Notes: generated from the sequence alone by a model not told the origin. A DNA stretch of 64,000 bases from Lachnospiraceae bacterium (GCA_017936785.1 JAGBEV010000009.1:1-64000), one strand, 5' to 3'. Shown: positions 53,039-63,409, numbered from the stretch's first letter. Numbers and translations: made by a program.

Positions 53039-54537
53039 TGAAAAAATATAGACTGTTAATGCTTACCACACTGATTATTTCAGGGTGTTCCATTTGTTAT
53101 GAGCTGATCATCAGTGCGGTCAGCTCTTATTTGGTTGGAGACAGTACACTGCAATATTCCGTTACCATCGGATTATATATGTCCGCAATGGGGCTTGGTT
53201 CTTTTATTTCCAAATATATGAAAAAGGATCTGTTTAACTGGTTTGTCATTGTGGAAATCGGTGTCGGAGTTATGGGAGGCGCCAGCTCTTTGATTCTGTT
53301 TCTGGCAAATCTCTATCTGGAACAGTACCAGCTTGTCATGTATCTGGAAATCATAATCATCGGTACTTTTGTAGGGGTGGAAATTCCGCTGTTGACCAGG
53401 ATCATAGAAAACGATGCGGAAAACCTGCGCATAACCATATCGTCCATTTTCAGCTTTGACTATATCGGCGGATTGATCGGTTCTATTGCATTTCCTCTTT
53501 TGCTGCTTCCACACCTTGGATACTTTTCCACTGCATTTTTGATGGGCAGCATGAATATTCTGGCAGCGATCCTGATCGTATTCAAATATTCGGACCGGAT
53601 AAAAAAAGCAGTTGTTTTTCGTATTTCAACCATTGTATTATTTATATTGATGATGTTCGGAGCCGTTTTTTCTGAGAATATCTCCGATTTTATAGAGGGA
53701 GGCTTGTACCGGGACAGGGTTGTCTTTTCGGAACAGACTCCCTATCAGCATATAGTCATTACAAAGCATAAGGATGATCTGCGCCTGTTTATTGACGGAA
53801 ATGTACAATTTTGTTCTCTGGATGAATACCGCTATCATGAGGCTCTTGTCCATATTCCCATGTCCCAGGCAGCCAAAAAAGATAGGGTGCTGATTCTGGG
53901 AGGCGGGGATGGCATGGCGGTCAGGGAACTGCTGAAATATGAAGAAACGCAGATTACCCTGGTGGATCTGGATGCGGAAATGATCCGGATCTGCAGTGAG
54001 AATAAGAACATAAGTGAGCTGAATGAAAATTCCCTGCAAAGTCCCAGACTTACCATCATCAATGATGATGCTTACCGTTATCTGGAGGAATCAGATGAAA
54101 TTTTTGATGTGATCATCGTAGATCTGCCGGACCCTAATAATGAATCCTTAAATAAACTTTATACGAATATTTTTTACCGGTTATGCAGCAATGCGCTTAC
54201 AGATGATGGTATTCTGGTAGTACAGTCAACCAGTCCTTATTATGCTACTGAGGCGTTCTGGTGTATAAATGAAACACTGGAAAGCGAAGGTTTTTATGTA
54301 AAACCCTATCATCTGCAGGTGCCGGCTTTTGGCGACTGGGGCTTTAATATGGCATCCAAAAAGGAACTTGGAAATGATTTTGAGATCACAGTTCATACAA
54401 GGTATCTGAATGAAGATAATATCGATGCCTTATTTGCTTTTGGAAAAGATGAGATGGCAGATAATGTGGAGATCAACAGTTTATCCAAACCGGTTCTGAT
54501 ACAGTACTATTCGGAAGCGGTAAGAAACTGGGAATAG
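53038..54537 (+). CDS. membrane-fused spermidine synthase-like aminopropyltransferase
   Basis: 499 residues: about six to seven N-terminal membrane helices (1-215) followed by a SpeE-type domain with YQHIVITKH, the AdoMet-binding GGGDGMAVREL and the active-site DLPDPNNESLN. It would use decarboxylated AdoMet from SpeD. The membrane domain and partners suggest that a membrane-close polyamine or lipid amine is modified rather than free putrescine. That is inference. Confidence 0.88.
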   Translation: MKKYRLLMLTTLIISGCSICYELIISAVSSYLVGDSTLQYSVTIGLYMSAMGLGSFISKYMKKDLFNWFVIVEIGVGVMGGASSLILFLANLYLEQYQLVMYLEIIIIGTFVGVEIPLLTRIIENDAENLRITISSIFSFDYIGGLIGSIAFPLLLLPHLGYFSTAFLMGSMNILAAILIVFKYSDRIKKAVVFRISTIVLFILMMFGAVFSENISDFIEGGLYRDRVVFSEQTPYQHIVITKHKDDLRLFIDGNVQFCSLDEYRYHEALVHIPMSQAAKKDRVLILGGGDGMAVRELLKYEETQITLVDLDAEMIRICSENKNISELNENSLQSPRLTIINDDAYRYLEESDEIFDVIIVDLPDPNNESLNKLYTNIFYRLCSNALTDDGILVVQSTSPYYATEAFWCINETLESEGFYVKPYHLQVPAFGDWGFNMASKKELGNDFEITVHTRYLNEDNIDALFAFGKDEMADNVEINSLSKPVLIQYYSEAVRNWE

Positions 54538-54862
54538 GTAATTGGGGTGTTTTATTTCTGATGCTTAGTATCTTAGCCGGATGCAGCAGGGCAGACAGCG
54601 GAAATGAACTTTCAGAAGATACCAAAGAACCGGAAATTACCAATTTGGCAGATGAAAATGAAAAAGGGCAGGCAGATACCATACTGACTCTTTCGGCAGA
54701 TGAAGAGATCCGTTCCATTTCCGGTAAGTGTTCAAAGAACTCATTGCCAAAGAAGGAATTTCCATTATCATGACGACCCATGATCCGTGCTTGTTTGATA
54801 TCGGGGATGTCTGTTATGAAATGGAGGATGGTAAAATTGTCGGAAAATATCATCATGTGTGA
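54538..54862 (+). pseudogene. lipoprotein remnant joined to the C-terminal end of an ABC ATPase
   Basis: A frame overlapping the end of speE reads WGVLFLMLSILAGCSRADSG, a lipoprotein signal and lipobox with no good start codon, and stops near 54773. In another frame, 54728-54862 encodes VFKELIAKEGISIIMTTHDP and CYEMEDGKIVG, the His-switch end of an ABC transporter ATPase. Two genes appear collapsed by deletion. Confidence 0.7.
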
Positions 54863-55128
54863 AAATCTGGTCAAGATCCATAAAACAAAGAATCTGGAAG
54901 TCATGGCACTGCAGGGGCTGGATCATCCGTCGGCGGGAAAGCTATGCGGACAGACTGGCGGAAATCGGGGATTTGGAGATGGCGTTTTCCCATGAAACCT
55001 TTGCAGTGCTGGATAAAGCGGGAAGGGTACAGCTTCACAAGGAAGATCTGGAAAAGATCGGTGTAAAAGGAAATAAGGTCCGGATAGAAGTGGAGGAAAA
55101 CAGAATTGTCATAAGGGCGCCCGGCTAA
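54855..55128 (+). pseudogene. second ABC ATPase remnant with internal deletions
   Basis: Starts MCENLVKIHKTKNLEVMALQGLD, the N terminus of a MacB/LolD-type ATPase, then jumps to HPSAGKL, which normally follows Walker A, so the nucleotide-binding site is missing. A second junction near 54940 shifts the frame to SYADRLAEIGDLEMAFSHET, ending IRIEVEENRIVIRAPG. The GLD tripeptide at the first junction suggests deletion between short repeats. Confidence 0.7.
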
Positions 55129-55138
55129 GGGCGCTTTT
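55117..55138 (+). terminator. terminator after the polyamine/ABC remnant region
   Basis: GCGCCC (55117-55122) pairs with GGGCGC (55129-55134), followed by TTTTAT. It overlaps the last stop codon. Confidence 0.6.
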
Positions 55139-55173
55139 ATAATTGGAGTCTGTCTTTTTTTAAAATACAGTCA

Positions 55174-55202
55174 ATGACATTCATACTATTTTATGCTATG
55201 AT
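55174..55202 (+). promoter_or_regulatory. promoter of the GGDEF/EAL gene
   Basis: ATGACA (55174-55179), 17 bp, TATGAT (55197-55202). Confidence 0.55.
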
Positions 55203-55251
55203 ATAAATATTCCCATAAATAATGGCATCAGGATAAAAGGGGGTATTGGGT

Positions 55252-56940
55252 ATGGAAAAAAATATTCAGAATGACTACATGATAAGCCCGGCATTTATGG
55301 CTTTTTTTAATACGCTTTTAGATGCGCCCATTGATACAAAAAGGTGTATGGATACAGCAGGCAGAGCTGTGGAATATTTAACTGCGGATATTCCTATTGG
55401 GAAGATTGAGGTTAAGATCGATGCACCTGCAAATAGAATGGTACCAAACGGTGAACGAAGAAAGAAAACCCTGTATAGCAGGGGAGAAACTGCCAAGAAG
55501 GCAGACCTTCATTTTGATTTTGAAACGGAAGTAGGCGGAAAAACAAGCTTTGATATTTATGCGCCCAAAGGGTATGAATATACAAAACAGGAAAAGGAAA
55601 ATCTGAATTTTGTGTCAAAACAGCTGTTTGTTTTTATCGGAAGGGCAAGATCCGGCATGATGTTCAGCCGTGCCATGAGAGAGGACGGATTGACGGGAAT
55701 TCCCAATCTGACAACCTTTTATGCCCACGGCAACAGGCTGATCTCCGTAGGAAAGCTGTCAAGATATGATGCCTTATATTTTAATGTAAGAAACTTTAAA
55801 TATATTAACCGGATGGTAGATTATCAGGGCGGTGACAGCGTTATGATCCAGTATGCCCATCAGGTCTGTGACTTTTTGATCGAGGATGAGATGATCGCAA
55901 GGCTTGGAGGAGATAATTATGTTGCACTGATCAGACGTGACCGGACAAAAGCTTTTTTGCAGTATCTTAGAGATATTATGGTGGAGGTGGATACTTCCGC
56001 AGGGAAAAAGCAGATCAATTTAAGCGCCGTGTGCGGCATTTATGAAATCGAAGAGGGCGTGACCAAAATGAATGAGGTCATGACGGCGATCTCTACAGCT
56101 ATTCAGGCTGCAAAACAGGTATATCAAAAGGAATTTGTATATTACACTCCGGAATTGTCTGAGCGGATCTTGTATGAAAAAAAGGTTGCCCAGGAATTTG
56201 TGGAAAATATGGCAGATGGTAAGTTCATTACCTATCTTCAGCCAAAAGTGGATCTGAAAGACGGCAGTATCTGTGGGGCAGAGGCGCTTGCCAGATGGAA
56301 ATATCAGGGAAAGGTTATCGACCCGGAATGGTTTATTCCCATGCTGGAAAAGGACGGAGCTGTCTGTATGCTGGATTTTGAAATATTAAGACAAGTCTGT
56401 ATCCTTATTGCTAATTGGATCAAGCGAGGGAAAGAGCCAGTGAGGATTTCCGTCAATCTGTCCAGCTGGAACCTGCACAGTAAAACCCTGGTAAATGATA
56501 TTATGGGGATTTTGAATGAATACCATGTAGATCCCAAATACATAGAGATCGAACTGACAGAGACCATGGATTACAGAGAGTATTCCATTATGGCAGAGAT
56601 TTTCAAGGAACTCAAAGAAAATGGTCTTACGACTTCTGTTGATAATTTCGGTTTGGGATTTTCTTCCATGAATATGATAAAGGATCTGGATGTGGATGTC
56701 TTAAAGCTGGATAAGCAGATCATTGCGGAAATGGATGGCGATGACGGTTTTAAGAATCAGGTCATGATCGAAAATGTGATTGATATGGCAAAAAAATTGA
56801 ACATGAAGGTATTGGCGGAAGGGGTGGAAAACACCAGGCAGAGGGACTTCCTGATTCAGGCAAAGTGCGATGTGGCACAGGGATTTTTATATGCGACACC
56901 TATGAGAATCGACGAATTCGAAAGAAGAATTTACCGGTAA
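55252..56940 (+). CDS. cytoplasmic GGDEF-EAL protein with altered catalytic residues in both domains
   Basis: About 562 residues without membrane helices. An N-terminal unassigned domain (1-135) precedes a GGDEF domain whose signature is GGDNY near residue 218. The EAL domain has GAEALARW near 341, SVNLSSW, ELTETMDY, LKLDKQI and AEGVEN. The metal-binding DDFG motif reads VDNFG near 462, so one metal Asp is Asn. Phosphodiesterase activity may be reduced or lost and the protein may act as a c-di-GMP sensor. ATG 55252 is preferred over TTG 55246. Confidence 0.85.
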   Translation: MEKNIQNDYMISPAFMAFFNTLLDAPIDTKRCMDTAGRAVEYLTADIPIGKIEVKIDAPANRMVPNGERRKKTLYSRGETAKKADLHFDFETEVGGKTSFDIYAPKGYEYTKQEKENLNFVSKQLFVFIGRARSGMMFSRAMREDGLTGIPNLTTFYAHGNRLISVGKLSRYDALYFNVRNFKYINRMVDYQGGDSVMIQYAHQVCDFLIEDEMIARLGGDNYVALIRRDRTKAFLQYLRDIMVEVDTSAGKKQINLSAVCGIYEIEEGVTKMNEVMTAISTAIQAAKQVYQKEFVYYTPELSERILYEKKVAQEFVENMADGKFITYLQPKVDLKDGSICGAEALARWKYQGKVIDPEWFIPMLEKDGAVCMLDFEILRQVCILIANWIKRGKEPVRISVNLSSWNLHSKTLVNDIMGILNEYHVDPKYIEIELTETMDYREYSIMAEIFKELKENGLTTSVDNFGLGFSSMNMIKDLDVDVLKLDKQIIAEMDGDDGFKNQVMIENVIDMAKKLNMKVLAEGVENTRQRDFLIQAKCDVAQGFLYATPMRIDEFERRIYR

Positions 56941-57068
56941 GAGGATGGGATCATTTAAAAGAATTTAAAATCGATAAATTTTCCATAAATCCGTGCAGTC
57001 CGGTGCGTATCTATCATATAAAGCAAAATGCATGTACTTAATAAAGGTATGGCAAGGGAGGAATCGAT

Positions 57069-58133
57069 ATGAAGAAAAGAACCGGTAAATGGAAAATTAC
57101 TACAGCTGTTGCATTAGCAGTCATGCTTTTGGCGGGATGCGGCTCCAATTCCAAGGCAGCTTTCATGGAGGAAACAGCAGAGGCGGGTGCATATGATGAT
57201 GCAGGCACCTATAGTTATGCCACCAATGATATTTACAGCGAAGCAGCCGAAACGGAAGTTATGGCAGAAGAGCCTATGTCGGATGCAGCTTCCGGTCAGG
57301 GGGCAGTGGAGGTAAATGAAAGTGCCCGGGCTGCCCAGCGGAAGCTCATTAAAAATGTGGATGTGGAGGTTGAAACAGAGACCTTTACGGAACTTTTGGA
57401 TACCATAGAGGAAAAGACCAATGTCTTAGGCGGGTATATTGAGAGCAGTTATACTTATAACGGCAGCAGTTTTTATGGAGAGACAAACAGGAACGCAAAT
57501 CTTACCATCAGGATTCCGGCAGATAAGCTGGATGAATTTTTATCCGCTGTATCAGAAGAATCCAATGTGATCAGCCGTAATGACCGTGTAACGGATATTA
57601 CCCTTCAGTATGTGGATCTGGAAAGTCATAAAAAAGCTTTACAGGCAGAACAGGACCGTTTGCTGGAACTGATGGAACAGGCAGAGACCATTGAGGATAT
57701 CATTACTTTAGATAGCAGGCTTTCAGAAGTACGCTATCAGATAGAGAGTATGGAATCCCAGCTTAGGACCTATGATAATCAGGTTTCTTACAGTACTGTA
57801 TATTTAAATGTCAATGAGGTGAAAAAGCTGACACCTGTGAAGGAACAGAGTGTCTGGGAAAAAATCTCCACAGGTTTTGCGGAGAGTCTTTCCAATGTAG
57901 GGCATGGAATGCTGAATTTTGGAATCGGTCTGATCATCAAACTGCCTTATCTGATTGTGTGGGCTGTTATGATCTTTGCTGTTGTGATGATCATTAAGGG
58001 AATCATCAGAGCAAAAAAGAACAAAAAAATGAAAAAGATGAAAAAACAGGCAGAAATGCGGCAGGATGCTTCCGGAAATCAGATGCAGATCCAGGGAAGC
58101 GGTGAACAGGAAAATGGTACAGACAGACTATAG
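57069..58133 (+). CDS. DUF4349 lipoprotein
   Basis: 354 residues. Lipoprotein signal with LLAGCGSN (Cys near residue 24), a DUF4349 domain (KNVDVEVETETFTELLDTIEE to about 260) containing a coiled coil (HKKALQAEQDRLLELMEQAE), a C-terminal membrane helix near 292-317, and a Lys/Met-rich tail. Envelope protein of unknown function. GGGAGGAATCGAT precedes the ATG. Confidence 0.85.
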   Translation: MKKRTGKWKITTAVALAVMLLAGCGSNSKAAFMEETAEAGAYDDAGTYSYATNDIYSEAAETEVMAEEPMSDAASGQGAVEVNESARAAQRKLIKNVDVEVETETFTELLDTIEEKTNVLGGYIESSYTYNGSSFYGETNRNANLTIRIPADKLDEFLSAVSEESNVISRNDRVTDITLQYVDLESHKKALQAEQDRLLELMEQAETIEDIITLDSRLSEVRYQIESMESQLRTYDNQVSYSTVYLNVNEVKKLTPVKEQSVWEKISTGFAESLSNVGHGMLNFGIGLIIKLPYLIVWAVMIFAVVMIIKGIIRAKKNKKMKKMKKQAEMRQDASGNQMQIQGSGEQENGTDRL

Positions 58134-58149
58134 ACAGCAGAGGCAGAAA

Positions 58150-58485
58150 ATGGTAGTAGAAAGCAAGGATTTATATTTATTGGAGCATTATGAATACGGA
58201 GAGGCATTTTATGGAAGCGTGGGAGGAATGAATTACAGGGTAAACCGCAATCCAATGAAGCATGTGAAATTTGCTCCTGTAGAAGAAAAAATGAATGCTA
58301 CCCTGATTGCCTATGTGTGGCCGGGACCGAAATGTTTTGCCAAGACACCGCCGGAGAAGATCATTTCCAAAGAGTTTCCCTACTCCAATGAGGGAAAAGA
58401 GGAAGCTGCTGCGTGGATTTCAGAACAGTACGAGAGCCGTAAGGCGGAATGGAATGATGTAGTTAGCAAAGGCTTACTTGGATGA
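58150..58485 (+). CDS. conserved protein of unknown function
   Basis: About 111 residues starting MVVESKDLYLLEHYEYGEAF, with MNYRVNRNPMKHVKFAP and LIAYVWPGPKCFAKTPPEK. Soluble, no signal or helix in membrane. ATG 58150 follows AGAGG by seven bases; starts at 58114 or earlier overlap the DUF4349 gene. Family not recognised. It lies between the DUF4349 and ABC-F genes. Confidence 0.7.
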   Translation: MVVESKDLYLLEHYEYGEAFYGSVGGMNYRVNRNPMKHVKFAPVEEKMNATLIAYVWPGPKCFAKTPPEKIISKEFPYSNEGKEEAAAWISEQYESRKAEWNDVVSKGLLG

Positions 58486-58519
58486 ATAGAGAAATTGATG
58501 AAACAGGATGGAATCGGGT

Positions 58520-60361
58520 ATGAATATCATTACCGTAGATGAGATCACAAAAGCATACGGAGAAAGAAAAATATTTGACAGGGCATCCTTCTTTTTGCAG
58601 GAAGGTGAAAAGGCGGGAGTCCTGGGGATCAACGGAACAGGAAAATCCACGCTGTTAAAAATGATCGTGGGTGAGGATGAACCGGATATGGGAACCATCA
58701 TTCGTGCAAAGGGGAAGGTAATTGCTTATCTTCCCCAAAATCCTGTATTCAGGGATGAAGATACTTTGATGGATGCTGTTTTAAGGGAATCCGGGCATAA
58801 GGAAAGTGATGCCAAGGCAATGCTGACAAGGCTTGGCGTGGCAGATTTCGGACAGAGCTGCGGCCGGCTGTCGGGAGGAGAACGAAAGCGCCTGGCTCTG
58901 GTAAAGACCCTGTTAGCTCCGGCTGATATTCTGGTCCTGGATGAGCCTACCAACCATCTGGATCAGGAGATGGCAGACTGGCTGGAGGATACTTTAAAGA
59001 AATTTAAGGGTTCCATTATCATGATCACTCATGACAGATATTTTCTGGACAGTGTATGTAACCGGATCATAGAAGTGGATAAAGGGAAAATCTATTCCTA
59101 TGAGGCAAATTATGAAGGCTATCTTTCCTTAAAAGCGGAACGGGAAGAAATGGCAGCAGCTTCCGATAGAAAAAGACATTCGATTTTAAGAACAGAGCTG
59201 GAGTGGGTAAAGCGGGGAGCAAGAGCGCGTTCCACCAAGCAGAAGGCGCGTCTGGAACGGTTTGAACAGTTAAGCCGCATGACGGATGCGGCAAAGGATG
59301 GTACTGTTGAATTGGGAAGCGTCAAAAGCAGACTGGGGCGTACTACCGTGGAGCTTCATGATGTCAGCAAGGCTTATGGGGATAAGGTGCTCATTCGGGA
59401 TTTTACTTATCTTTTTTTGAGAAATGACCGTGTGGGATTTATGGGGCATAACGGCTGCGGTAAATCCACCCTGATGAAAATGATCATGGGAGAAGTTATG
59501 CCTGATGAGGGAAGGATTGAAATCGGACAGACGGTGAAGATCGGTTACTTTGCCCAGGAAATAAAAGATGATGAAATGCCTTCGGAACAAAAGGTCATTG
59601 ATTATATCCGGGATGTAGCGGAATATGTAGAAACGGATGATGGTAAGATTTCTGCGGCAAGGCTTTTGGAAAAGTTTCTGTTTGCAGGGGAAGACCAGTA
59701 CGGTCCTGTGGGAAAATTGTCGGGAGGACAAAGACGCAGGCTGTATCTGTGCAAGGTGTTGATGGGAGCGCCTAACGTTCTGATCCTGGATGAGCCTACC
59801 AATGATCTGGATATTACTACTTTGACTATCCTGGAAGATTATCTGGATTCATTTCCGGGGATTGTCATTGTAGTTTCCCATGACAGGTATTTTCTGGACC
59901 GGGTAGTGGGCAGAATGTTTATTTTTGAAGGAAACGGAAAACTGCGCCAGTCTGAAGGTGGTTATACCGATTATCAAAACAGGCTTCTGACAGAAAAACA
60001 GTTAGCAAATGATAACTCAAATTCCGGCAGCGGGCAAACAGGCAGCAGAGATGGCAGCCCGGAGGAAGCGGAAACAGGTCTTTCGGGCAGCAGCGGAAAG
60101 GCAAAGTGGAATACCGGACGGGTAAAGAAATTGAAATTTACCTATCAGGAGCAAAGGGATTATGAAACCATAGAAGCTGATATTGCAGCTTTGGAAGAGA
60201 AGATAGAACAGGCAGATGCGAATATGCTAAAGTTTGCCAGAGACTTTGTGAAGCTGAAGGAGCTGACAGAAGAAAAGGAGAAGGCAGAAACGGCTTTGGA
60301 AGAAAAGATGGAGCGGTGGATGTATCTGGAGGAACTGGCAGAGAAAATCAAAGACCAATAG
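58520..60361 (+). CDS. ABC-F family ATPase (Uup-like)
   Basis: About 613 residues, two ABC domains without membrane parts: Walker A GINGTGKSTL and GHNGCGKSTL, signatures LSGGERKRL and LSGGQRRRL, DEPTNHLD and DEPTNDLD. A linker (about 235-270) and a C-terminal coiled coil (about 545-610) are present. ABC-F proteins act on ribosomes or DNA branch structures. Uup-type is suggested by the C-terminal coiled coil. An ATG at 58508 is an alternative start. Confidence 0.9.
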   Translation: MNIITVDEITKAYGERKIFDRASFFLQEGEKAGVLGINGTGKSTLLKMIVGEDEPDMGTIIRAKGKVIAYLPQNPVFRDEDTLMDAVLRESGHKESDAKAMLTRLGVADFGQSCGRLSGGERKRLALVKTLLAPADILVLDEPTNHLDQEMADWLEDTLKKFKGSIIMITHDRYFLDSVCNRIIEVDKGKIYSYEANYEGYLSLKAEREEMAAASDRKRHSILRTELEWVKRGARARSTKQKARLERFEQLSRMTDAAKDGTVELGSVKSRLGRTTVELHDVSKAYGDKVLIRDFTYLFLRNDRVGFMGHNGCGKSTLMKMIMGEVMPDEGRIEIGQTVKIGYFAQEIKDDEMPSEQKVIDYIRDVAEYVETDDGKISAARLLEKFLFAGEDQYGPVGKLSGGQRRRLYLCKVLMGAPNVLILDEPTNDLDITTLTILEDYLDSFPGIVIVVSHDRYFLDRVVGRMFIFEGNGKLRQSEGGYTDYQNRLLTEKQLANDNSNSGSGQTGSRDGSPEEAETGLSGSSGKAKWNTGRVKKLKFTYQEQRDYETIEADIAALEEKIEQADANMLKFARDFVKLKELTEEKEKAETALEEKMERWMYLEELAEKIKDQ

Positions 60362-60409
60362 GTGGCTGTCTGGATTTGAAAAATGGATTTGAAAGTAGAA
60401 TAAAAGAAG

Positions 60410-60438
60410 TTGACAAAACCAGCCTTTTTGCATATTCT
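60410..60438 (+). promoter_or_regulatory. promoter of the T-box leader
   Basis: TTGACA (60410-60415), 17 bp, TATTCT (60433-60438). Confidence 0.8.
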
Positions 60439-60469
60439 ATTTATAGATTTGCATTTATGATTGAATGAA

Positions 60470-60758
60470 TAACAGGCAGAGGCAATGATCGGAAAGAGTA
60501 CATGTCATGAACGCATCAGAGAGGGAGTGTCACCGGCTGAGAGCATTCCTGCATCCACATGATATGGAAGTGCATCCGTAAGCTGAATTTGTGAACAGAA
60601 GGAAGAGTGTTTTCCGGGCATTCAGTAATATGATTCCTTCCCAGTATCAGATTCCGTTCCCCGCGTTAAGGGATTTAAGGTGTCGGTATATGCCGAAAAC
60701 AGAGTGGAACCGCGGATTTATTTCGTCTCTAATAGTGAAATATTAGGGACGATTTTTT
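60470..60758 (+). ncRNA. T-box riboswitch controlling the cysE-cysS operon
   Basis: The conserved T-box AGAGTGGAACCGCGG occurs at 60701-60715, followed by a terminator. Upstream lies a long structured leader as expected for stem I-III. The best specifier candidate is TGC at 60550-60552, a cysteine codon, which agrees with the downstream cysE and cysS genes. Uncharged tRNA-Cys would stabilise the antiterminator. The left border is approximate. Confidence 0.9.
60724..60758 (+). terminator. T-box terminator hairpin
   Basis: CGTCTCTAAT (60724-60733) pairs with ATTAGGGACG (60742-60751), followed by a T-run. Competes with the antiterminator of the T-box. Confidence 0.88.
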
Positions 60759-60853
60759 GTGGGAACTTTAAGGTGGGCTTCCTGCCCCATTATCGGTTTA
60801 CCTATACAATTGCCTGTCAGTTTCAATCCGGCAACTAAAAAGAAGGTAATGAT

Positions 60854-61510
60854 ATGAGCTTTATGAAGCGAATAAAAGAAGAAATACGTGTCATCAAAGA
60901 AAGAGATCCGGCAATCCATTCCAACATGGAAGTATTTCTCTATCCCAGTTTTAAAGTAATGATGCACTACCGGCTGGCGCATAAGCTATATTTGAAAAAG
61001 CATTACTTCTGGGCGAGGCTGGTATCCCAAAGAGGTGTACGCAAGACGGGAATCGAGATTCATCCCGGAGCGCAGATCGGAAAAGGTTTTTTCATTGACC
61101 ATGGAAACGGCGTGATCATCGGGGAAACCAGTATTATCGGAGATAACGTGACCTTATACCAGGGCGTAACCTTAGGCGGTACCGGTAAGGAGCAGGGCAA
61201 GCGGCATCCGACTGTTGGAAATAATGTAATGATCAGTGCCGGGGCAAAGATATTAGGGTCCTTTACCATCGGAGATAATAGTAAAATAGGAGCCGGAAGC
61301 GTGGTACTGGAGGAAGTACCGCCTAATTCCACAGTAGTAGGAGTTCCGGGAAGGGTCGTAAAACGCAACAATGTGAGTCTGCCCCAGGATGAACTGGATC
61401 AGGTGCATTTGCCTGACCCGGTAAAGGAAGAACTGTTAAATCTAAGGGAAAGCAACCGTTTACTTTTAGAGCGTGTGGAGCATCTGGAAGAAAAACTTCA
61501 GAATGATTAG
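60854..61510 (+). CDS. cysE: serine O-acetyltransferase
   Basis: First step of cysteine synthesis (serine plus acetyl-CoA). 218 residues: a short N-terminal helical region and a left-handed beta-helix ([24 protein letters not shown]; then [26 protein letters not shown]) with the catalytic His in FIDHGNGV. The N terminus is shorter than in E. coli, as usual in Gram-positives. First gene after the T-box. Confidence 0.94.
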   Translation: MSFMKRIKEEIRVIKERDPAIHSNMEVFLYPSFKVMMHYRLAHKLYLKKHYFWARLVSQRGVRKTGIEIHPGAQIGKGFFIDHGNGVIIGETSIIGDNVTLYQGVTLGGTGKEQGKRHPTVGNNVMISAGAKILGSFTIGDNSKIGAGSVVLEEVPPNSTVVGVPGRVVKRNNVSLPQDELDQVHLPDPVKEELLNLRESNRLLLERVEHLEEKLQND

Positions 61511-61574
61511 TTGACATAACTTGATACTGGGCAGCACAAAATAGATAATAAGAAAAAGATAAAAGGAGAACATC

Positions 61575-62984
61575 ATGAAAATCTATAACACACTGACAAA
61601 GAAAAAAGAAGAATTTGTACCCCTTGAGGAAGGCAAGGTAAAAATGTATGTGTGCGGACCTACCGTATACAATCTGATTCATATCGGAAATGCAAGACCA
61701 ATGATCGTATTTGATACAGTCCTCCGCTATATGGAGCATAAAGGCTATGATGTCAATTATGTTTCCAACTTTACGGATGTGGACGACAAGATCATCAAAG
61801 CAGCCATTGAAGAAGGTGTGGATGCTTCCGTGATTTCTGAGCGTTATATTGAAGAATGTAAAAAGGATATGAAGGCGATGCATGTAAAACCGGCTACCAC
61901 CCATCCTAAGGCAACGGAAGAAATTGACGGTATGCTTGATATGATAAGCACTTTAATCGAAAAAGGCCATGCATATGCTGCAGAGGACGGAACTGTTTAT
62001 TTCCGTACCCGCAGCTTTAAAGAATATGGAAAGCTTTCCCACAAAAATCTGGATGATCTTCAGGGAGGAAACCGATCCCTGTTAGTCAGCGGAGAAGACC
62101 AGAAGGAAGATCCTTTGGACTTTGTTCTCTGGAAACCCAAAAAAGAAGGGGAACCTTATTGGGAAGCTCCATGGTGCAACGGTCGCCCCGGCTGGCATAT
62201 TGAATGTTCCGTTATGAGCAAAAAATATCTGGGAGAGCAGATCGACATTCATGCAGGAGGAGAGGATCTGGTTTTCCCTCATCATGAAAATGAGATCGCA
62301 CAGTCAGAGGCTGCTAATGGAAAAGAGTTTGCAAAATACTGGATGCATAATGCCTTTTTAAATATCGACAATAAGAAGATGAGCAAATCCCTGGGCAATT
62401 TCTTTACAGTACGTGATATCAGCGAAAAATATGATCTTCAGGTACTTAGATTCTTTATGCTTTCTGCCCACTACAGAAGTCCCCTGAATTTCAGTGCAGA
62501 CTTGATGGAAGCGGCAAAAAATGGTTTGGACCGTATTATTACGGGCGTGGAGAACCTTAAATATGCCATGAGCGTTTCCGGCAAAGAAGCTATGGATGAT
62601 AATGAAAGGGCACTGTTAGAGGAAGCCAAGGCTTTTGGAGTTAAATTTGATGAAGCCATGGATGATGATTTTAATACGGCAGATGCCATTTCCGCTATTT
62701 TTGAATTGATCAAATTTGCCAACACTAACGGAGATGGGGCAAAATCAAAGGAATTTTTACATGCCCTGCTGGATGAAGTGAAGATGCTCTGTGATATCTG
62801 CGGTCTGGAAGTGGATAAAAAAGAAGAATTGCTGGATGCAGATATTGAAGCGCTTATTGAGGAGCGTACGGCAGCCAGAAAGGCAAAGAACTTTGCAAGA
62901 GCCGATGAAATCCGTGATGAATTGTTAAATAAGGGCATTATCCTGGAAGATACCCGTGAGGGAGTAAAATGGAAGAGAGCTTAA
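61575..62984 (+). CDS. cysS: cysteinyl-tRNA synthetase
   Basis: 469 residues. HIGH motif HIGNARP (near 36), KMSKSLGN (near 267), and zinc-binding cysteines in VCGPTVYN and HIECSVMS, with [26 protein letters not shown] precedes ATG. Overlaps mrnC by 16 bases. Confidence 0.97.
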   Translation: MKIYNTLTKKKEEFVPLEEGKVKMYVCGPTVYNLIHIGNARPMIVFDTVLRYMEHKGYDVNYVSNFTDVDDKIIKAAIEEGVDASVISERYIEECKKDMKAMHVKPATTHPKATEEIDGMLDMISTLIEKGHAYAAEDGTVYFRTRSFKEYGKLSHKNLDDLQGGNRSLLVSGEDQKEDPLDFVLWKPKKEGEPYWEAPWCNGRPGWHIECSVMSKKYLGEQIDIHAGGEDLVFPHHENEIAQSEAANGKEFAKYWMHNAFLNIDNKKMSKSLGNFFTVRDISEKYDLQVLRFFMLSAHYRSPLNFSADLMEAAKNGLDRIITGVENLKYAMSVSGKEAMDDNERALLEEAKAFGVKFDEAMDDDFNTADAISAIFELIKFANTNGDGAKSKEFLHALLDEVKMLCDICGLEVDKKEELLDADIEALIEERTAARKAKNFARADEIRDELLNKGIILEDTREGVKWKRA

Positions 62985-63409
62985 GTTTACTGGGGAAAAT
63001 TAAAGAAACTTTTCAGTGCGGGGAGATAGACGTAAAAACCTATTCTCCTCTTGCACTTGCGTTTATGGGTGACTGTATTTTTGAGATCATTATCAGAACC
63101 GTTGTAGTGGAGCGGGGAAACCGCAGGGCAGAAGGTTTACATAAAAGTAAAAGCGCAGTGGTAAATGCAAAGGTGCAGGCAAGGCTGGCAGAGGCGTTGC
63201 TGCCGGAGCTGACGGAAGAAGAATTGGCATGTTATAAGCGTGGCAGAAACGCAAAATCCCATACAGTTGCTAAAAATGCCTCGGTGGGAGAGTATCGGAA
63301 GGCAACAGGTCTGGAAGCCCTTTATGGATATTTATATCTTTGTGACCGGGAGGACAGGCTGTTGGAGCTGACAAAAACAGGATTAGATAAGATTGACATA
63401 AAATTATAA
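62969..63409 (+). CDS. mrnC: mini-ribonuclease III
   Basis: 146-residue dimeric RNase III-like nuclease without dsRNA-binding domain, which matures 23S rRNA ends. The catalytic strand [16 protein letters not shown] and the segment [32 protein letters not shown] are the family hallmarks. The usual neighbours cysS and rlmB flank it. Confidence 0.94.
   Translation: MEESLSLLGKIKETFQCGEIDVKTYSPLALAFMGDCIFEIIIRTVVVERGNRRAEGLHKSKSAVVNAKVQARLAEALLPELTEEELACYKRGRNAKSHTVAKNASVGEYRKATGLEALYGYLYLCDREDRLLELTKTGLDKIDIKL

Noticed and set aside
58066-58149. N-terminal extension of the 111-residue protein into the DUF4349 gene
   Set aside because: The extension is in a shadow frame of the lipoprotein gene without a ribosome site.
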